From: Curtobacterium sp. MCPF17_052
GTDB lineage: Bacteria; Actinomycetota; Actinomycetes; Actinomycetales; Microbacteriaceae
NCBI RefSeq assembly: GCF_003234085.1
Contig: NZ_QKSD01000006.1
Location: forward strand, 62,001 to 126,000
DNA length: 64,000 nucleotides
Direction: 5' to 3'
In this document: positions 32,076-41,785 of the stretch, in pieces
Numbering within the stretch: the stretch's first letter is position 1
Layout of the letters: each line of letters begins with the position of its first letter
Translations under genes and position numbers: made by a program
The notes under the pieces: model-generated
What the model saw: the letters and a program-made list of their open reading frames with translations, nothing else
The model's database searches: none
Told to the model about the DNA's origin: nothing

Positions 32076-33225
32076 AGCCCCGCGAGAGCAGCGTGACGGC
32101 CTCGAGGTGCCCCGTCTGCGGGAACATGTCGAGCACGCGCACCCGGCGCAGGCGGAACGACGGCATCACCGCGAGGTCGCGTGCGAGCGTCACGGGGTTG
32201 CAACTGGAGTAGACGACGTGCCGGACCTCGGACGTCTCCAACCACCCGGCGAGCTCGGCGCCGATGCCGCGTCGGGGCGGGTTGACGACGACGAGTTCGG
32301 GGGTGGTGCCGGGCCGGGCGCGGAGGGCGTGCGCGGTCGCGTCGTCGGCCGCGAACCGGAGGTCGGTCAGGCCGGCCTCGCGGGCGGACTGCTTGGCGGA
32401 CACGATCGCCTCACGACTGGTCTCGATGCCGGTGACCGCGCGACCCGGGCGTGCTGCGTGCAGGGCGAACCCGCCGACACCGCAGTACAGGTCCCACATC
32501 GAGGCCGGACCGACCTCGTCGATCCACTCCGACGCCTGCGCGTACAGCTGGGTCGCGACGGTGGTGTTCGTCTGGAAGAAGCTCTGCGGGCGCAGGTGCA
32601 TCGTCACCGGCCCCAGGCGCATCGGCAGGGTCTGCTGCTCGGTGAGGACGACCTCCCGGTCCCCCTCGGTCACGGCCTTGTGCTCGGGCAGCAGGTTCGC
32701 GGTGACGACGACGGCCTGCGGCAGGACCCGGTGCAGCTCGCCGAGCCGGTCCCGCAGGCGTGGCAGCTGCCCCTCGCTCCGGAGGACGAACCGGACCATC
32801 AGCTCGCCGTCCGGCGACTCGGTGACGAGCACGTACTTCAACTCGCCGCGGCGCTGTCGGACGTCGTACGGCATCAGTCCGGCGGAGGCGATGAAGTCGG
32901 CCAGGACCGGGAGCGCCCGCTGGATGCCGGGCGTGCAGATGCCGCAGTGCCGCAGGTCGACCCCGCGCTGCCGCTCGTCGAGGATCCCGACGGTGGGTCG
33001 CTGCGCGGTGCCGCCGACGACCATCTTCGCCTTGTTGCGGTAGCCGGACTCGGGGCTGGTGATCGCCGGGAGCCACTCGACCGTCCCCGGGCCACCCGCG
33101 GCGTCGACGGCGTCGTGCAGGAGTTCGCGGGTGCGGAGCTCCTTGTCGAGGACCTGGTCTCCGTATGGCTGACCCATCAGGGTGCACGACCGGCAGACCC
33201 CGCGGTCGAAGTAGTCGCACTGCAT
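32074..33225 (-). CDS. rlmC: 23S rRNA (uracil-C5)-methyltransferase RlmC
   Basis: 383 residues, close to the RlmC/RumB length and without the N-terminal TRAM domain of RlmD. Iron-sulfur ligands are Cys3, Cys11 and Cys14 (CDYFDRGVCRSC), with Cys94 or Cys97 as the fourth. The SAM site is MWDLYCGVGGFALH, and the catalytic cysteine is in VVYSSCNPVTLARD. The enzyme methylates a uracil C5 of 23S rRNA (U747 in E. coli). The paralogue RlmD remains the alternative, but the short N-terminus argues for RlmC. TATCCT lies upstream with no clear ribosome site. Confidence 0.88.
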   Translation of the reverse strand: MQCDYFDRGVCRSCTLMGQPYGDQVLDKELRTRELLHDAVDAAGGPGTVEWLPAITSPESGYRNKAKMVVGGTAQRPTVGILDERQRGVDLRHCGICTPGIQRALPVLADFIASAGLMPYDVRQRRGELKYVLVTESPDGELMVRFVLRSEGQLPRLRDRLGELHRVLPQAVVVTANLLPEHKAVTEGDREVVLTEQQTLPMRLGPVTMHLRPQSFFQTNTTVATQLYAQASEWIDEVGPASMWDLYCGVGGFALHAARPGRAVTGIETSREAIVSAKQSAREAGLTDLRFAADDATAHALRARPGTTPELVVVNPPRRGIGAELAGWLETSEVRHVVYSSCNPVTLARDLAVMPSFRLRRVRVLDMFPQTGHLEAVTLLSRG

Positions 33226-33242
33226 GGCCGAGTCAGGATACG

Positions 33243-34145
33243 TCAGCGGCGGGCAGCGTCCCGGGTGGTCGTCCGGATGCGGTGCACCGAGGTCGTCGCC
33301 GTGACGAAGAGGTCGCGGCCGTCGTCACCGCCGAAGCACAGGTTCGCGACGACCTCGGGCACCGGGACGGTCCCGATCCGGGTGCCGTCCGGCGTGTACA
33401 CGAACACCCCGACCGCGGCGGAGGTCCAGATCCGGCCGTCCTCGTCGACGCGGAGACCGTCTGGCACACCCTCGCCCGGTGCGAAGCGCACCAGGTCGCG
33501 GCCGTTCTTCACCCGCACCCCGGGCACCCCGGACGCCGCCGGAGCGTCGGTGACGACGTCGTAGGCGCGGATCACCGGGCGGTCGCCGTCCGAGCTCGCC
33601 ACGTACAGGACGCGCTCGTCGGGTGAGAACGCGAGCCCGTTCGGTTCGTCGACGTCGAGGACGACCGGGCGCAGGTCCTCGCCGGCCGGGCCGCAGCGGA
33701 ACACCCAGTGGTCGCCGTACTCACGCTCCCCGGGGTGGCCTTCGCGCGGCTGCGTGATGCCGTAGGCCGGGTCGGTGAACCAGACGCTGCCGTCGCGGGC
33801 GACGACGACGTCGTTCGGGGAGTTGTAGGCGACCGCACCCCACCGCGTCGTGATCGGCGTGACGACGCCGTCCCGGTCACGCTCGACCCGCCGGTGTCCG
33901 TGCGAGCACTGCACCACCGAACCGTCGGGGTCGAGGGTCCGGCCGTTGGTGAACTCGACCCCGTCGGCGTACACCGACACCGTGCCGTCCGTGGCGGACC
34001 ACTGCAGGATGCGGTCTCCGGGGATGTCCGACCACCGGAGCGTCCTGGTGGCCGGGATCCAGCACGGTCCCTCGGCCCAGGTGCTGCCGGTGTGCAGGGT
34101 CTCGAGCGCGGTGGGGTCGGGGAAGAGGTCGGTGAGGCTCGGCAC
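33243..34145 (-). CDS. SMP-30/gluconolactonase family protein
   Basis: 300 residues forming a six-bladed beta-propeller: STWAEGPCWIPATRTLRWSD at the start, FTNGRTLDPDGSVV, NSPNDVVVARDGSVWFTDP and DEPNGLAFSPDERVLYVAS. The conserved Glu of the metal site is in AEGP, and Asn/Asp ligands are in NSPND and PNGL. Members hydrolyse sugar lactones such as gluconolactone. The GTG at 34145 has AAGGAG six bases upstream, so it is preferred over the GTG-like codon 27 bases earlier. It is transcribed towards rlmC with a 17-base gap. Confidence 0.9.
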   Translation of the reverse strand: MPSLTDLFPDPTALETLHTGSTWAEGPCWIPATRTLRWSDIPGDRILQWSATDGTVSVYADGVEFTNGRTLDPDGSVVQCSHGHRRVERDRDGVVTPITTRWGAVAYNSPNDVVVARDGSVWFTDPAYGITQPREGHPGEREYGDHWVFRCGPAGEDLRPVVLDVDEPNGLAFSPDERVLYVASSDGDRPVIRAYDVVTDAPAASGVPGVRVKNGRDLVRFAPGEGVPDGLRVDEDGRIWTSAAVGVFVYTPDGTRIGTVPVPEVVANLCFGGDDGRDLFVTATTSVHRIRTTTRDAARR

Positions 34146-34214
34146 GGGTTCTCCTTCGAACGGTGCGACCACGCTAGTGCGCGCGCACCCCGGTTCGCCG
34201 GCGACCCCGACGGA

Positions 34215-34844
34215 TCAGACCGTCGCGGCTGCCGCGGCCGCCGCGCTCCGTCGCCGCAGGGCCTTCTCGACCGCGGAGATGCCGAACCCGAGCAGGATCG
34301 ACGCCACCACGGCCAGCACGGTCACGAGGAACGGCTGGTCCCGGCTCCAGTGCCCGGTCGCCGCAGCGATCCCGACGCAGTACGCGGCCCAGACGACGTC
34401 GGCGAGCGCGCAGCTGAGCAGGAAGCGCCGGACGTCCAGACCGCTGTCGGCGCCGACGAGGTTCGTGGTGAGGCGGCCCATCGGGATGAACCTCCCGAGC
34501 ACGGCGATGCGACCGGGGGCGGCGCGGTAGCGCTCGTCGATCGCCTCCCGCGCCTTCCTGACCTTCGGCCGCGCGAACCAGGACCTCGAGCCGAGGTCGA
34601 CCGACCGGGCCAGCTGGTAGAGCGCGAGGTCGCCGAGCACCATGCCGATCGTGGCCGCGACGATCAGCAGCAGCACGGGCAGGAGTCCGCCGTCACCGCC
34701 GACCAGGAGCGTGCCGATCGCGACGACCATCGCCTGGCTGGGCAGGAAGACCGCGATGCTGCCGACGGCGAGCACCAGGCCGACGACCAGGAACGCCCAC
34801 GGGGTGCCGACGAGCTGCAGCACCACCTGTTCTGCTGCGTCCAC
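34215..34844 (-). CDS. DedA family membrane protein
   Basis: 209 residues with about five hydrophobic segments. SIAVFLPSQAMVVAIGTLLV resembles the early DedA motif, and GRFIPMGRLTTNLVGADSGL contains the conserved Arg of the G-R-F-x-P-x-x-R motif that marks the DedA/VTT fold. The family acts in lipid scrambling (undecaprenyl phosphate or phosphatidylethanolamine recycling) and membrane homeostasis. It ends with a basic and Ala-rich tail. It appears monocistronic. Confidence 0.88.
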   Translation of the reverse strand: MDAAEQVVLQLVGTPWAFLVVGLVLAVGSIAVFLPSQAMVVAIGTLLVGGDGGLLPVLLLIVAATIGMVLGDLALYQLARSVDLGSRSWFARPKVRKAREAIDERYRAAPGRIAVLGRFIPMGRLTTNLVGADSGLDVRRFLLSCALADVVWAAYCVGIAAATGHWSRDQPFLVTVLAVVASILLGFGISAVEKALRRRSAAAAAAATV

Positions 34845-34917
34845 CGGTCACCCTCCGCGGCACGAGTCGGACGCACCGCCGTCGATCATCCCAGGTCCTG
34901 CGCCGGACCGCGCGCGC

Positions 34918-35685
34918 TCAGCGCTGCGACACCGGGGAGAGCACGAGCTCGTCGATCCGCACGTGTGCCGGGGCGGACAGCACGAACCCGACAGCACGGC
35001 CGACGTCCTCCGGCGTGAGCATCACGGCACGTGCCGCGGCGTCCGGCACGCTCGGGCGCTGGTCGAGGAAGTCCGTCGCGACGTTCCCCGGGCAGAGGTG
35101 CGTGGCCCGGACACCGTGGTGCGCCTCCTGCTGGTTGAGCGTGCGGACGACCGGGCCGAGGGCCGTCTTGCTCGCCGAGTACGCCACGCCCGCGCCCGGC
35201 TGCGACGACCACCCCGCGTACGAGGAGACGACGACCACGACCCCGCCGGAGCGCCGGAGGGCGGGGAGCGCCGCGTCGACGACCTGCACCACCGCGGTCA
35301 GGTTCGTGTCGATCACGGCCCGGAGGTCGGTCATCGACTGGTCGTCCCACCGCCGCCGTGGGGAGTTCAGCCCGGCCGACAGGACGAGCCCGTCGATCCG
35401 ACCGTGCCGTCCGAGGAGGGTGTCGCGGGCCGTGGCGACGGCGTCCGGGTCGGTGGCGTCGAGGGGCAGGACGTCCGCGGTGCCGCCCGCGGCGCGGATG
35501 CCGGCGGCGACCGTGTCGAGACGGTCGGTGCGACGCCCGCTGAGGACGAGCCTCCAGCCCGACCGTGCCGCCACCTGCGCGGCCGCGGCACCCATGCCGC
35601 TGCCGCCGCCCGTGACCCACAGGACGCGGTCGTCCGTCGCCGGCTGGTCCGTCGTGCGCTGGTCCGCCGTGCCGTCGTCCGTCAT
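34918..35685 (-). CDS. SDR family oxidoreductase
   Basis: 255 residues of the classical SDR family. The Rossmann motif is VTGGGSGMGAAAAQ after a 20-residue hydrophilic lead, SAGLN replaces NNAG, the catalytic Ser is in VVSSYAGW, and YSASKTALG gives Tyr and Lys. It resembles clavaldehyde dehydrogenase-like or serine dehydrogenase-type enzymes; the substrate is unassigned. TACTGT lies exactly seven bases before the ATG. It is divergent from another SDR gene 52 bases away. Confidence 0.88.
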   Translation of the reverse strand: MTDDGTADQRTTDQPATDDRVLWVTGGGSGMGAAAAQVAARSGWRLVLSGRRTDRLDTVAAGIRAAGGTADVLPLDATDPDAVATARDTLLGRHGRIDGLVLSAGLNSPRRRWDDQSMTDLRAVIDTNLTAVVQVVDAALPALRRSGGVVVVVSSYAGWSSQPGAGVAYSASKTALGPVVRTLNQQEAHHGVRATHLCPGNVATDFLDQRPSVPDAAARAVMLTPEDVGRAVGFVLSAPAHVRIDELVLSPVSQR

Positions 35686-35737
35686 GGGTGGGACAGTAGA
35701 CGCGTCGGCGTCGACGGACGCCCCGAAGGAGCGACCG

Positions 35738-36541
35738 ATGCACCTCGACCTCAGCGACCGGGTGGTGGTCGTCACCGGCGCCGCCCGCGGGATCGGCCGG
35801 ACCATCGCGGAGCGGTTCCGCCTCGAGGGCGCGCACGTGGTCGCGCTCGACCTGGCGGCGGCGCTCGCGGACCACGCGGCGGACGACCAGCCGGGAGGCC
35901 CGTCCAGCGTCCCGGGCGCCGCCCACCCGCTCGAGGTTCTCGCCTGCGACGTCACCGACCCGGAGTCGGTGCGCGCCGCGGTGGACGAGGTGGTGGCCCG
36001 GCACGGCACCGTCGACGTCCTCGTCAACAACGCGGGGACCAACGTCGAGGGACGGGTGGTGGACCTGGAGTGGGACGCCTGGCGACGGTGCATGGACGTG
36101 AACCTCGGCGGCACCTTCCTCATGAGCCAGGCGGTGGCGCCCGTCATGCAGCGGGCGGGGCGCGGCCGGATCATCAACGCGGCGTCCTTCGCGGCGATCG
36201 TGCCGAGCGTGGGGAGCGCGGCCTACGCGGCGTCGAAGGCGGCGGTCGTGCAGTTCACCCGGGTCCTGGCATCCGAGCTGGGGCCGTGGGGCATCACCGT
36301 CAACGCGTACGCGCCGGGCATGGTGCCGACCGCGATGAACGGCTTCGCGACCATGCCGGCCGCCGCACAGGACCGGCTGCTCGACACGCTGTCGATCCGG
36401 CGGTGGGAGACGCCGGACGACGTGGCGGACGTGCTGCTCTTCCTGGCGAGCGACCTGGCCGGGTACGTGACGGGGACGCTGCTCGACGTGTCGGGCGGCA
36501 AGCTCGCGACCCAGATCCCGTCGCGGGCGTACGAGGGCTGA
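35738..36541 (+). CDS. SDR family oxidoreductase
   Basis: 267 residues. TGAARGIGRTIAERF is the cofactor loop, NNAGTN follows, the catalytic Ser is in INAASFAAIVPS, and YAASKAAVVQF has Tyr and Lys. The C-terminus is LDVSGGKLATQ. It is closest in pattern to 3-oxoacyl-reductase or sugar dehydrogenases. An insertion near residues 50-65 (DDQPGGPSSVPGAA) is encoded by DNA related to the GGGAGGC hairpin family. The ATG has GAAGGAG eight bases upstream. Confidence 0.88.
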   Translation: MHLDLSDRVVVVTGAARGIGRTIAERFRLEGAHVVALDLAAALADHAADDQPGGPSSVPGAAHPLEVLACDVTDPESVRAAVDEVVARHGTVDVLVNNAGTNVEGRVVDLEWDAWRRCMDVNLGGTFLMSQAVAPVMQRAGRGRIINAASFAAIVPSVGSAAYAASKAAVVQFTRVLASELGPWGITVNAYAPGMVPTAMNGFATMPAAAQDRLLDTLSIRRWETPDDVADVLLFLASDLAGYVTGTLLDVSGGKLATQIPSRAYEG

Positions 36542-36705
36542 GATGGACCCGGGCGGTCCCCTCCGCGAGCGGGCAGAGTCGGAGGCAGTCTGGACCATCG
36601 CGGTGGACCCTGTCCGCTCGCACAGGATCTGCCCATGCGGCTCTCCGTAGGCTGGGAGGCGCCAAGAGAGCCGGACTGCAGCCCGACCCCCGAGGAGGTG
36701 CCCCT

Positions 36706-39576
36706 GTGTTCACCGTCCTCATCGCGTTCGGCGTCATCGCACTCGTCGTCCCCGCACTCACTCCCCTGCTGGGGCGTCGCGTCTTCTTCGTCGCCGCCCT
36801 CGCCCCCACCGCGGCCGCGGTCCTCACCCTGACCCAGACCGCTCCGGCGCTCGGCGACGGCGTCACGGAACGCGTGCGCTGGATCCCACAGCTCGCACTC
36901 GACCTGGCGTTCCGGGTGGACGCCCTGTCGTGGGTGCTCGCCCTCGTGGTCACCGTGGTCGGCGCGCTCGTGCTCGTCTACTGCGCCTCGTACTTCCCCG
37001 ACGACGAGCCCGGGCTCGGACGGTTCGCCGGCGTCCTGACCGCCTTCGCCGGGTCGATGTACGGCCTGGTGATCGCGGACGACGTCATCGTGCTGTTCGT
37101 CCTGTGGGAGGCCACGACGGTCTTCTCCTACCTGCTCATCGGGCACGACGCCGTGAAGCGGGCCAGCCGGGCCGCGGCCATGCAGGCCCTCGTCGTCACC
37201 ACCGCCGGTGGGCTCGCGATGCTCGCCGGGCTCGTCGTGATCTCGGTCGCCGCCGGCACCACCTCGCTCTCCGGCATCATCGCCGCTCCCCCGACGGGCA
37301 CCGCCGTCACGGTGTCCGTCGTGCTCGTCCTCGTCGGGGCGTTGACGAAGTCCGCGATCGTGCCGTTCCACTTCTGGCTGCCCGCCGCGATGGCCGCGCC
37401 GACCCCGGTCAGCGCCTACCTGCACGCCGCCGCGATGGTGAAGGCCGGCATCTACCTGGTCGCCCGGCTGGCCCCGGCCTTCGCGCTGCTCGACGGCTGG
37501 CGCGAGACGATCACGGTGCTCGGGGTGCTCGGCATGCTCGTCGGCGGGTACCGGGCCCTGCGGCAGACCGACCTCAAGCTGCTGCTCGCGTACGGCACGG
37601 TCGCCCAGCTCGGGTTCCTGGTGCTCGCCGCCGGATGGGGTGTACCGGAGATCGCCCTCGGTGGGGTCGTCCTGCTCGTCGCCCACGCCACGTTCAAGTC
37701 CACGCTGTTCCTGGTCGTCGGCACGGTCGACCACGTCGCCGGGACCCGGGACCTCTGGAAGCTCAGCGGTGTCGGACGCCGTCTGCCCGGGCTCGCCGCC
37801 GTCGCGGTGCTCGCGCTGGCGTCGATGGCCGGCATCCCGCCGCTCATCGGCTTCGTCGCGAAGGAGGCCGTGCTCGGCGGCTTCCTCGAGGAACTGCACG
37901 GTGCGGACGCCGGGTGGGCCTGGGTCGCATTCGTCGGTGTCACGATCGGTTCGGTCCTGACCGTCGCCTACTCGTGCCGGTTCTTCTGGGGCACCTTCGC
38001 CCGCAAGTCCGGGGTCGCCCAGACCGAGCCGCACGCGCTGCACGGGCTCTGGGTCGTCCCGACGGTGCTCGGCGTCGCGGGGCTCGTCCTCGGGCTCGCC
38101 ACCCCGTTCGTCGCGCACGGCTTCGAGTCCGCCGCCACCGCCGCACGGCACGGCAGCGGCGAGGTCCCGCACCTGGCGCTCTGGCACGGGTTCGAGCCGG
38201 CCCTCGGCATCTCCGCCCTGACCCTGGTCGGCGGTGGCGTCCTGTTCCTGCTCCGCACGCGGGTCGAGGCCGTGCAGCACCGCCTGGCCGGCTCTCCCTC
38301 GGCGTCCGCGAACTACCGACGGATGATGCGCGGGCTCGACCGGTTCGCGACCTGGCTGACCGCCAGCCTGCAGCGCGGTTCGCTGCCCTACTACCTGACC
38401 GTGATCCTGTCGGTGTTCGTCGCCGGCGCCCTCGCCAACCTGGTCGTCGGCGGTCCCTGGGCCTTCCACATCCGGTTCGCCGACACCTGGGGCCAGCTGC
38501 CCGTCGCCGTCGTGATGGCGATGGCCGCGATCGCCGTCCTCGCCGCGAAGACCCGGTTCGCCGCAGCCGTCCTGGTCGGCGTGACCGGGTACGGCACCGC
38601 GATCCTGTTCCTGCTGCACGGCGCCGTCGACCTCGCGCTCACCCAGCTCGTCGTCGAGACCGTGACCCTGATCGCGTTCGTCCTCGTGCTGCGTCGCCTG
38701 CCCCCGCGCATCGGCACCGCCAACCCGTCGCGCTTCCGGGTGCTCCGGGCACTGTTCGCCGCCCTCGCCGGCCTGACCCTGGCGATCGTGGTCGTCGTCG
38801 CCGCGTCCGCCCGCACCGCCGAGCCGCTCTGGCCCGACCTCCCGGCGCTGACCAGCTCCTTCGGGCACGGCCTGAACGTCGTCAACGTCGCCCTCGTCGA
38901 CCTGCGCGGCTGGGACACCCTGGGCGAGCTGACTGTCGTCGTGGCCGCGGCGACCGGTGTCGCGAGCCTGATCTTCGTGCGGTCGCGGGAGGACACCCTG
39001 CCGCGACTCCGGGACATGCCGGCCTCGGTCGCGAGCGGTGACGACCGGGCCGACGGCGAGCCGCGGGCCTGGCTGCCGACGAGCGCCGCGATCCCGACCG
39101 GACGCTCGGCACTGCTCGACATCGTCGTCCGCCTGCTGTTCCACGGGCTCGTCGTGCTGTCGGTCTACCTGCTCTTCGCTGGACACAACTCGGCCGGTGG
39201 TGGCTTCGCGGGCGGTCTCGTCGCCGGTGTCGCCCTCGCCGCCCGGTACCTGGCCGGGGGCCCGGCGGAACTCGGGGCCGCGGCACCGATCCGTGCCGGG
39301 CGACTGCTCGGCCTCGGGGTCGCCACGGCGGGCATCACCGCGATCACGCCGATGTTCTTCGGCAAGGACGCCCTGTACTCCGAGTTCTTCGAGGCCGCCG
39401 TCCCGGTCCTCGGCCACGTCGAGTTCGTCACCGCCACGTTCTTCGACATCGGCGTGTACCTGGTCGTGGTCGGACTCGTGCTCGACGTGCTCCGCTCGCT
39501 CGGGGCCGAGGTCGACCGACAGCGCCTCGAGGACCGCCGCGTCCCCACCGCCGACACCCTGGAGGGACCCGCATGA
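36706..39576 (+). CDS. mrpA: Mrp Na+/H+ antiporter subunit A (with MrpB-like C-terminus)
   Basis: 956 residues with roughly 20 membrane helices. The NuoL/MrpA core has IVLFVLWEATTVFSYLLIGH, VPFHFWLPAAMAAPTPVSAY and AYGTVAQLGFLVLA with the proton-path Lys/His residues. After about residue 780 the chain continues as an MrpB domain, with SVYLLFAGHNSAGGGFAGGL. Mrp antiporters exchange Na+ for protons and support alkali and salt tolerance. The GTG at 36706 has GAGGAGG upstream; an open frame extends much farther upstream but is not coding. It is the first gene of a six-gene operon with 4-base overlaps. Confidence 0.95.
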   Translation: MFTVLIAFGVIALVVPALTPLLGRRVFFVAALAPTAAAVLTLTQTAPALGDGVTERVRWIPQLALDLAFRVDALSWVLALVVTVVGALVLVYCASYFPDDEPGLGRFAGVLTAFAGSMYGLVIADDVIVLFVLWEATTVFSYLLIGHDAVKRASRAAAMQALVVTTAGGLAMLAGLVVISVAAGTTSLSGIIAAPPTGTAVTVSVVLVLVGALTKSAIVPFHFWLPAAMAAPTPVSAYLHAAAMVKAGIYLVARLAPAFALLDGWRETITVLGVLGMLVGGYRALRQTDLKLLLAYGTVAQLGFLVLAAGWGVPEIALGGVVLLVAHATFKSTLFLVVGTVDHVAGTRDLWKLSGVGRRLPGLAAVAVLALASMAGIPPLIGFVAKEAVLGGFLEELHGADAGWAWVAFVGVTIGSVLTVAYSCRFFWGTFARKSGVAQTEPHALHGLWVVPTVLGVAGLVLGLATPFVAHGFESAATAARHGSGEVPHLALWHGFEPALGISALTLVGGGVLFLLRTRVEAVQHRLAGSPSASANYRRMMRGLDRFATWLTASLQRGSLPYYLTVILSVFVAGALANLVVGGPWAFHIRFADTWGQLPVAVVMAMAAIAVLAAKTRFAAAVLVGVTGYGTAILFLLHGAVDLALTQLVVETVTLIAFVLVLRRLPPRIGTANPSRFRVLRALFAALAGLTLAIVVVVAASARTAEPLWPDLPALTSSFGHGLNVVNVALVDLRGWDTLGELTVVVAAATGVASLIFVRSREDTLPRLRDMPASVASGDDRADGEPRAWLPTSAAIPTGRSALLDIVVRLLFHGLVVLSVYLLFAGHNSAGGGFAGGLVAGVALAARYLAGGPAELGAAAPIRAGRLLGLGVATAGITAITPMFFGKDALYSEFFEAAVPVLGHVEFVTATFFDIGVYLVVVGLVLDVLRSLGAEVDRQRLEDRRVPTADTLEGPA

Positions 39577-40055
39577 CCGTCACCCTCGTCCTCGTCATCG
39601 CGATGGCCGTGCTGTTCTCGTGCGGCGTCTACCTGCTCCTCGAACGGTCCCTGACCCGGATGCTGCTCGGGTTCCTGCTCCTCGGCAACGCCCTGAACCT
39701 GCTGCTGCTGACGATGTCCGGCGCGGCCGGTGACCCGCCGATCGGCAAGTCGGCCGAGGGGATCACGGACCCGCTGCCCCAGGCGTTCGCCCTCACCGCG
39801 ATCGTCATCACCTTCGCGGTCAGCGCGTTCCTGCTGGCCCTCATCCACCGCTCCTGGCGGTTGTCGCGTGCGGACGAGGTCGAGGTGGACGAGGCCGACG
39901 TCGCGATCCGCACCGACCGCCAGGACCCGGCCGACGACGACCCCGAGCTCGCCGAGGACGACAGCCCCCGACGACACGACCCGAAGTCCCCCGAGGACGC
40001 GGACGACCCGCACGAAACGGCCCCACACCCGACCGAGAGCAGGCCCGCACCGTGA
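39573..40055 (+). CDS. mrpC: Mrp antiporter subunit C, extended
   Basis: 160 residues. The first 105 are a standard NuoK/MrpC protein with three helices, including LTRMLLGFLLLGNALNLLLL and the conserved DPLPQAFALTAIVITFAVSA. The remaining 55 residues are a hydrophilic, strongly acidic tail rich in Asp, Glu, Pro and His that is absent in most MrpC proteins. The ATG overlaps the mrpA stop by four bases. The tail probably lies in the cytosol. Confidence 0.95.
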   Translation: MTVTLVLVIAMAVLFSCGVYLLLERSLTRMLLGFLLLGNALNLLLLTMSGAAGDPPIGKSAEGITDPLPQAFALTAIVITFAVSAFLLALIHRSWRLSRADEVEVDEADVAIRTDRQDPADDDPELAEDDSPRRHDPKSPEDADDPHETAPHPTESRPAP

Positions 40056-41785
40056 CCTTCCTCGTCCCGCTCCTGGTCCTCGTCCCGCTCCTCGGAGCCG
40101 CCGTCGCCCTCGGACTCCTCCGCCACCAGCAGCTGCAGCGCGCCATCACCGTCGCGGTGCTCGTCATCGCGGTCGCGGTCGCCGTCACGCTCATGGTCCT
40201 GGTCGACCGGCACGGCACCATCGTCGTGCAGGTCGGCGGCTGGCAGGCCCCGTACGGCATCTCGCTCGTCGTCGACCGGTTGAGCGCCCTGCTCCTGACG
40301 GTGTCGAGTTCGGTGCTGCTCGTCGTCCTGCTGTTCTCCATCGGGCAGGGCCTGGCCGACGACGACGAGGACGCCCCGGTCACGATCTTCTACCCGACGT
40401 ACCTGGTGCTCGCGGCGGGCGTGCTCGACTCGTTCATCGCGGGCGACCTGTTCAACCTGTACGTGGCGTTCGAGATGCTGCTCGTGGCGAGCTACGTGCT
40501 CATCACCGTCGGCGGCAGCGTGCAGCGGGTCCGCGCCGGAACCACCTACATCGTGACGAGCCTGATCGCGTCGTCGATCTTCCTCGCCGCCATCGGCCTG
40601 GTCTACGGCGCGACCGGCACCGTGAACATCGCGCAGATCAGCCAGCGGGTGGCGGAGCTGCCGGACCACGTCCAGCTGCTGCTGCACACCATGCTGCTCA
40701 TCGGGTTCGGCATCAAGGCCGCCGTGTTCCCGCTGGCGTTCTGGCTGCCGGATTCGTACCCGACCGCCCCGGCGCCGGTCACCGCGGTGTTCGCGGGTCT
40801 GCTCACGAAGGTCGGGATCTACGCGATCATCCGGCTCGAGACGATCATCTTCCCCGGACCGCAGTTGAACGGGGTCCTGCTCGTCGTCGCCGTGTTGACG
40901 ATGGTGGTCGGGGTGCTCGGCGCGGTGTCGCAGACCGACGTGAAACGGCTGCTGTCCTTCACGCTCATCAGTCACATCGGGTTCATGGTGATGGGCATCG
41001 GACTCGGTTCGGTGGTCGGCACCGCGGCCGCGGTGTTCTACACGGTGCACCACATCGTCGTGCAGACCACGCTGTTCCTCGTCTCCGGCCTCATGGAACG
41101 GGTCGGCGGCACGACCTCGACGCGCTCCCTCGGCGGCCTCCTCAAGGCGGCGCCCCTGCTCGCGGCCCTCTACCTGGTCCCGGCGTTCAACCTCGGTGGC
41201 ATCCCACCGTTCTCCGGCTTCATCGGCAAGCTCGGTCTGTTCCGGGCCGCGGCCGAGGACGGCTCACCACTCGCGTTCGTGACGATCGGCGCCGGGGTCG
41301 TGACGAGCCTCCTGACCCTGTACGCGCTGATGCGCGTCTGGGACGCGGCCTTCTGGCGCCCCAAGCCGGCCGCCGAGGCCGCCGCCCCGCACGCCAGTGT
41401 CGCCGAGCCGCACGAGCACCTGCGTGCACCGGAACCCGCGCCGGTCACGGTCCCCGAGACGGAGACCGAGGGCCGGACAGGAGGCCCGTCCGACACCGGC
41501 GCGTCGGCCGCGGTCGTCCGCGCCCCGGCCGGGGACGGCTCGGTCGCGACGCTCGACGACCCGACGCGGTCGGACGCCCACGACCACGGCGACGCGCCGT
41601 CGACCGAGCACGCGCGGTCGAAGCTGCCGCCGATGCTCGTCGTCGTGACCACCGTCGCCGTCCTCGGGTCGGTCGCCCTCACCGTCCTCGCCGGGCCCCT
41701 CTACGGCTACGCGACGCGTGCGGCTGAGTCCCTCGAGTCGCCGGACCGCTACGTGCAGGCCGTCCTCGGGGTTGAGACACGATGA
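40052..41785 (+). CDS. mrpD: Mrp antiporter subunit D, extended
   Basis: 577 residues, longer than the usual 490-510. The NuoN/MrpD core has AFEMLLVASYVLITVGGS, VFPLAFWLPDSYPTAPAPVT and SFTLISHIGFMVMGIG. Between the last core helix (near residue 430) and a final helix (MLVVVTTVAVLGSVALTVLA) lies about 85 residues of Pro/Ala/Asp/His-rich hydrophilic linker. Within it, bases near 41476-41492 (GGACAGGAGGCCCGTCC) resemble the hairpin family core. The GTG overlaps the mrpC stop by four bases. Confidence 0.95.
   Translation: MTFLVPLLVLVPLLGAAVALGLLRHQQLQRAITVAVLVIAVAVAVTLMVLVDRHGTIVVQVGGWQAPYGISLVVDRLSALLLTVSSSVLLVVLLFSIGQGLADDDEDAPVTIFYPTYLVLAAGVLDSFIAGDLFNLYVAFEMLLVASYVLITVGGSVQRVRAGTTYIVTSLIASSIFLAAIGLVYGATGTVNIAQISQRVAELPDHVQLLLHTMLLIGFGIKAAVFPLAFWLPDSYPTAPAPVTAVFAGLLTKVGIYAIIRLETIIFPGPQLNGVLLVVAVLTMVVGVLGAVSQTDVKRLLSFTLISHIGFMVMGIGLGSVVGTAAAVFYTVHHIVVQTTLFLVSGLMERVGGTTSTRSLGGLLKAAPLLAALYLVPAFNLGGIPPFSGFIGKLGLFRAAAEDGSPLAFVTIGAGVVTSLLTLYALMRVWDAAFWRPKPAAEAAAPHASVAEPHEHLRAPEPAPVTVPETETEGRTGGPSDTGASAAVVRAPAGDGSVATLDDPTRSDAHDHGDAPSTEHARSKLPPMLVVVTTVAVLGSVALTVLAGPLYGYATRAAESLESPDRYVQAVLGVETR

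Noticed and set aside
34642..36705. Upstream extension of the mrpA reading frame
   Set aside because: The frame is open for about 690 codons before the GTG at 36706 but crosses other genes and has low-complexity content; the GTG has a good ribosome site and family start.
36223..39417. Open frame of 1064 codons on the minus strand
   Set aside because: It is the antisense of mrpA and the SDR gene; mrpA has clear membrane helices and motifs.
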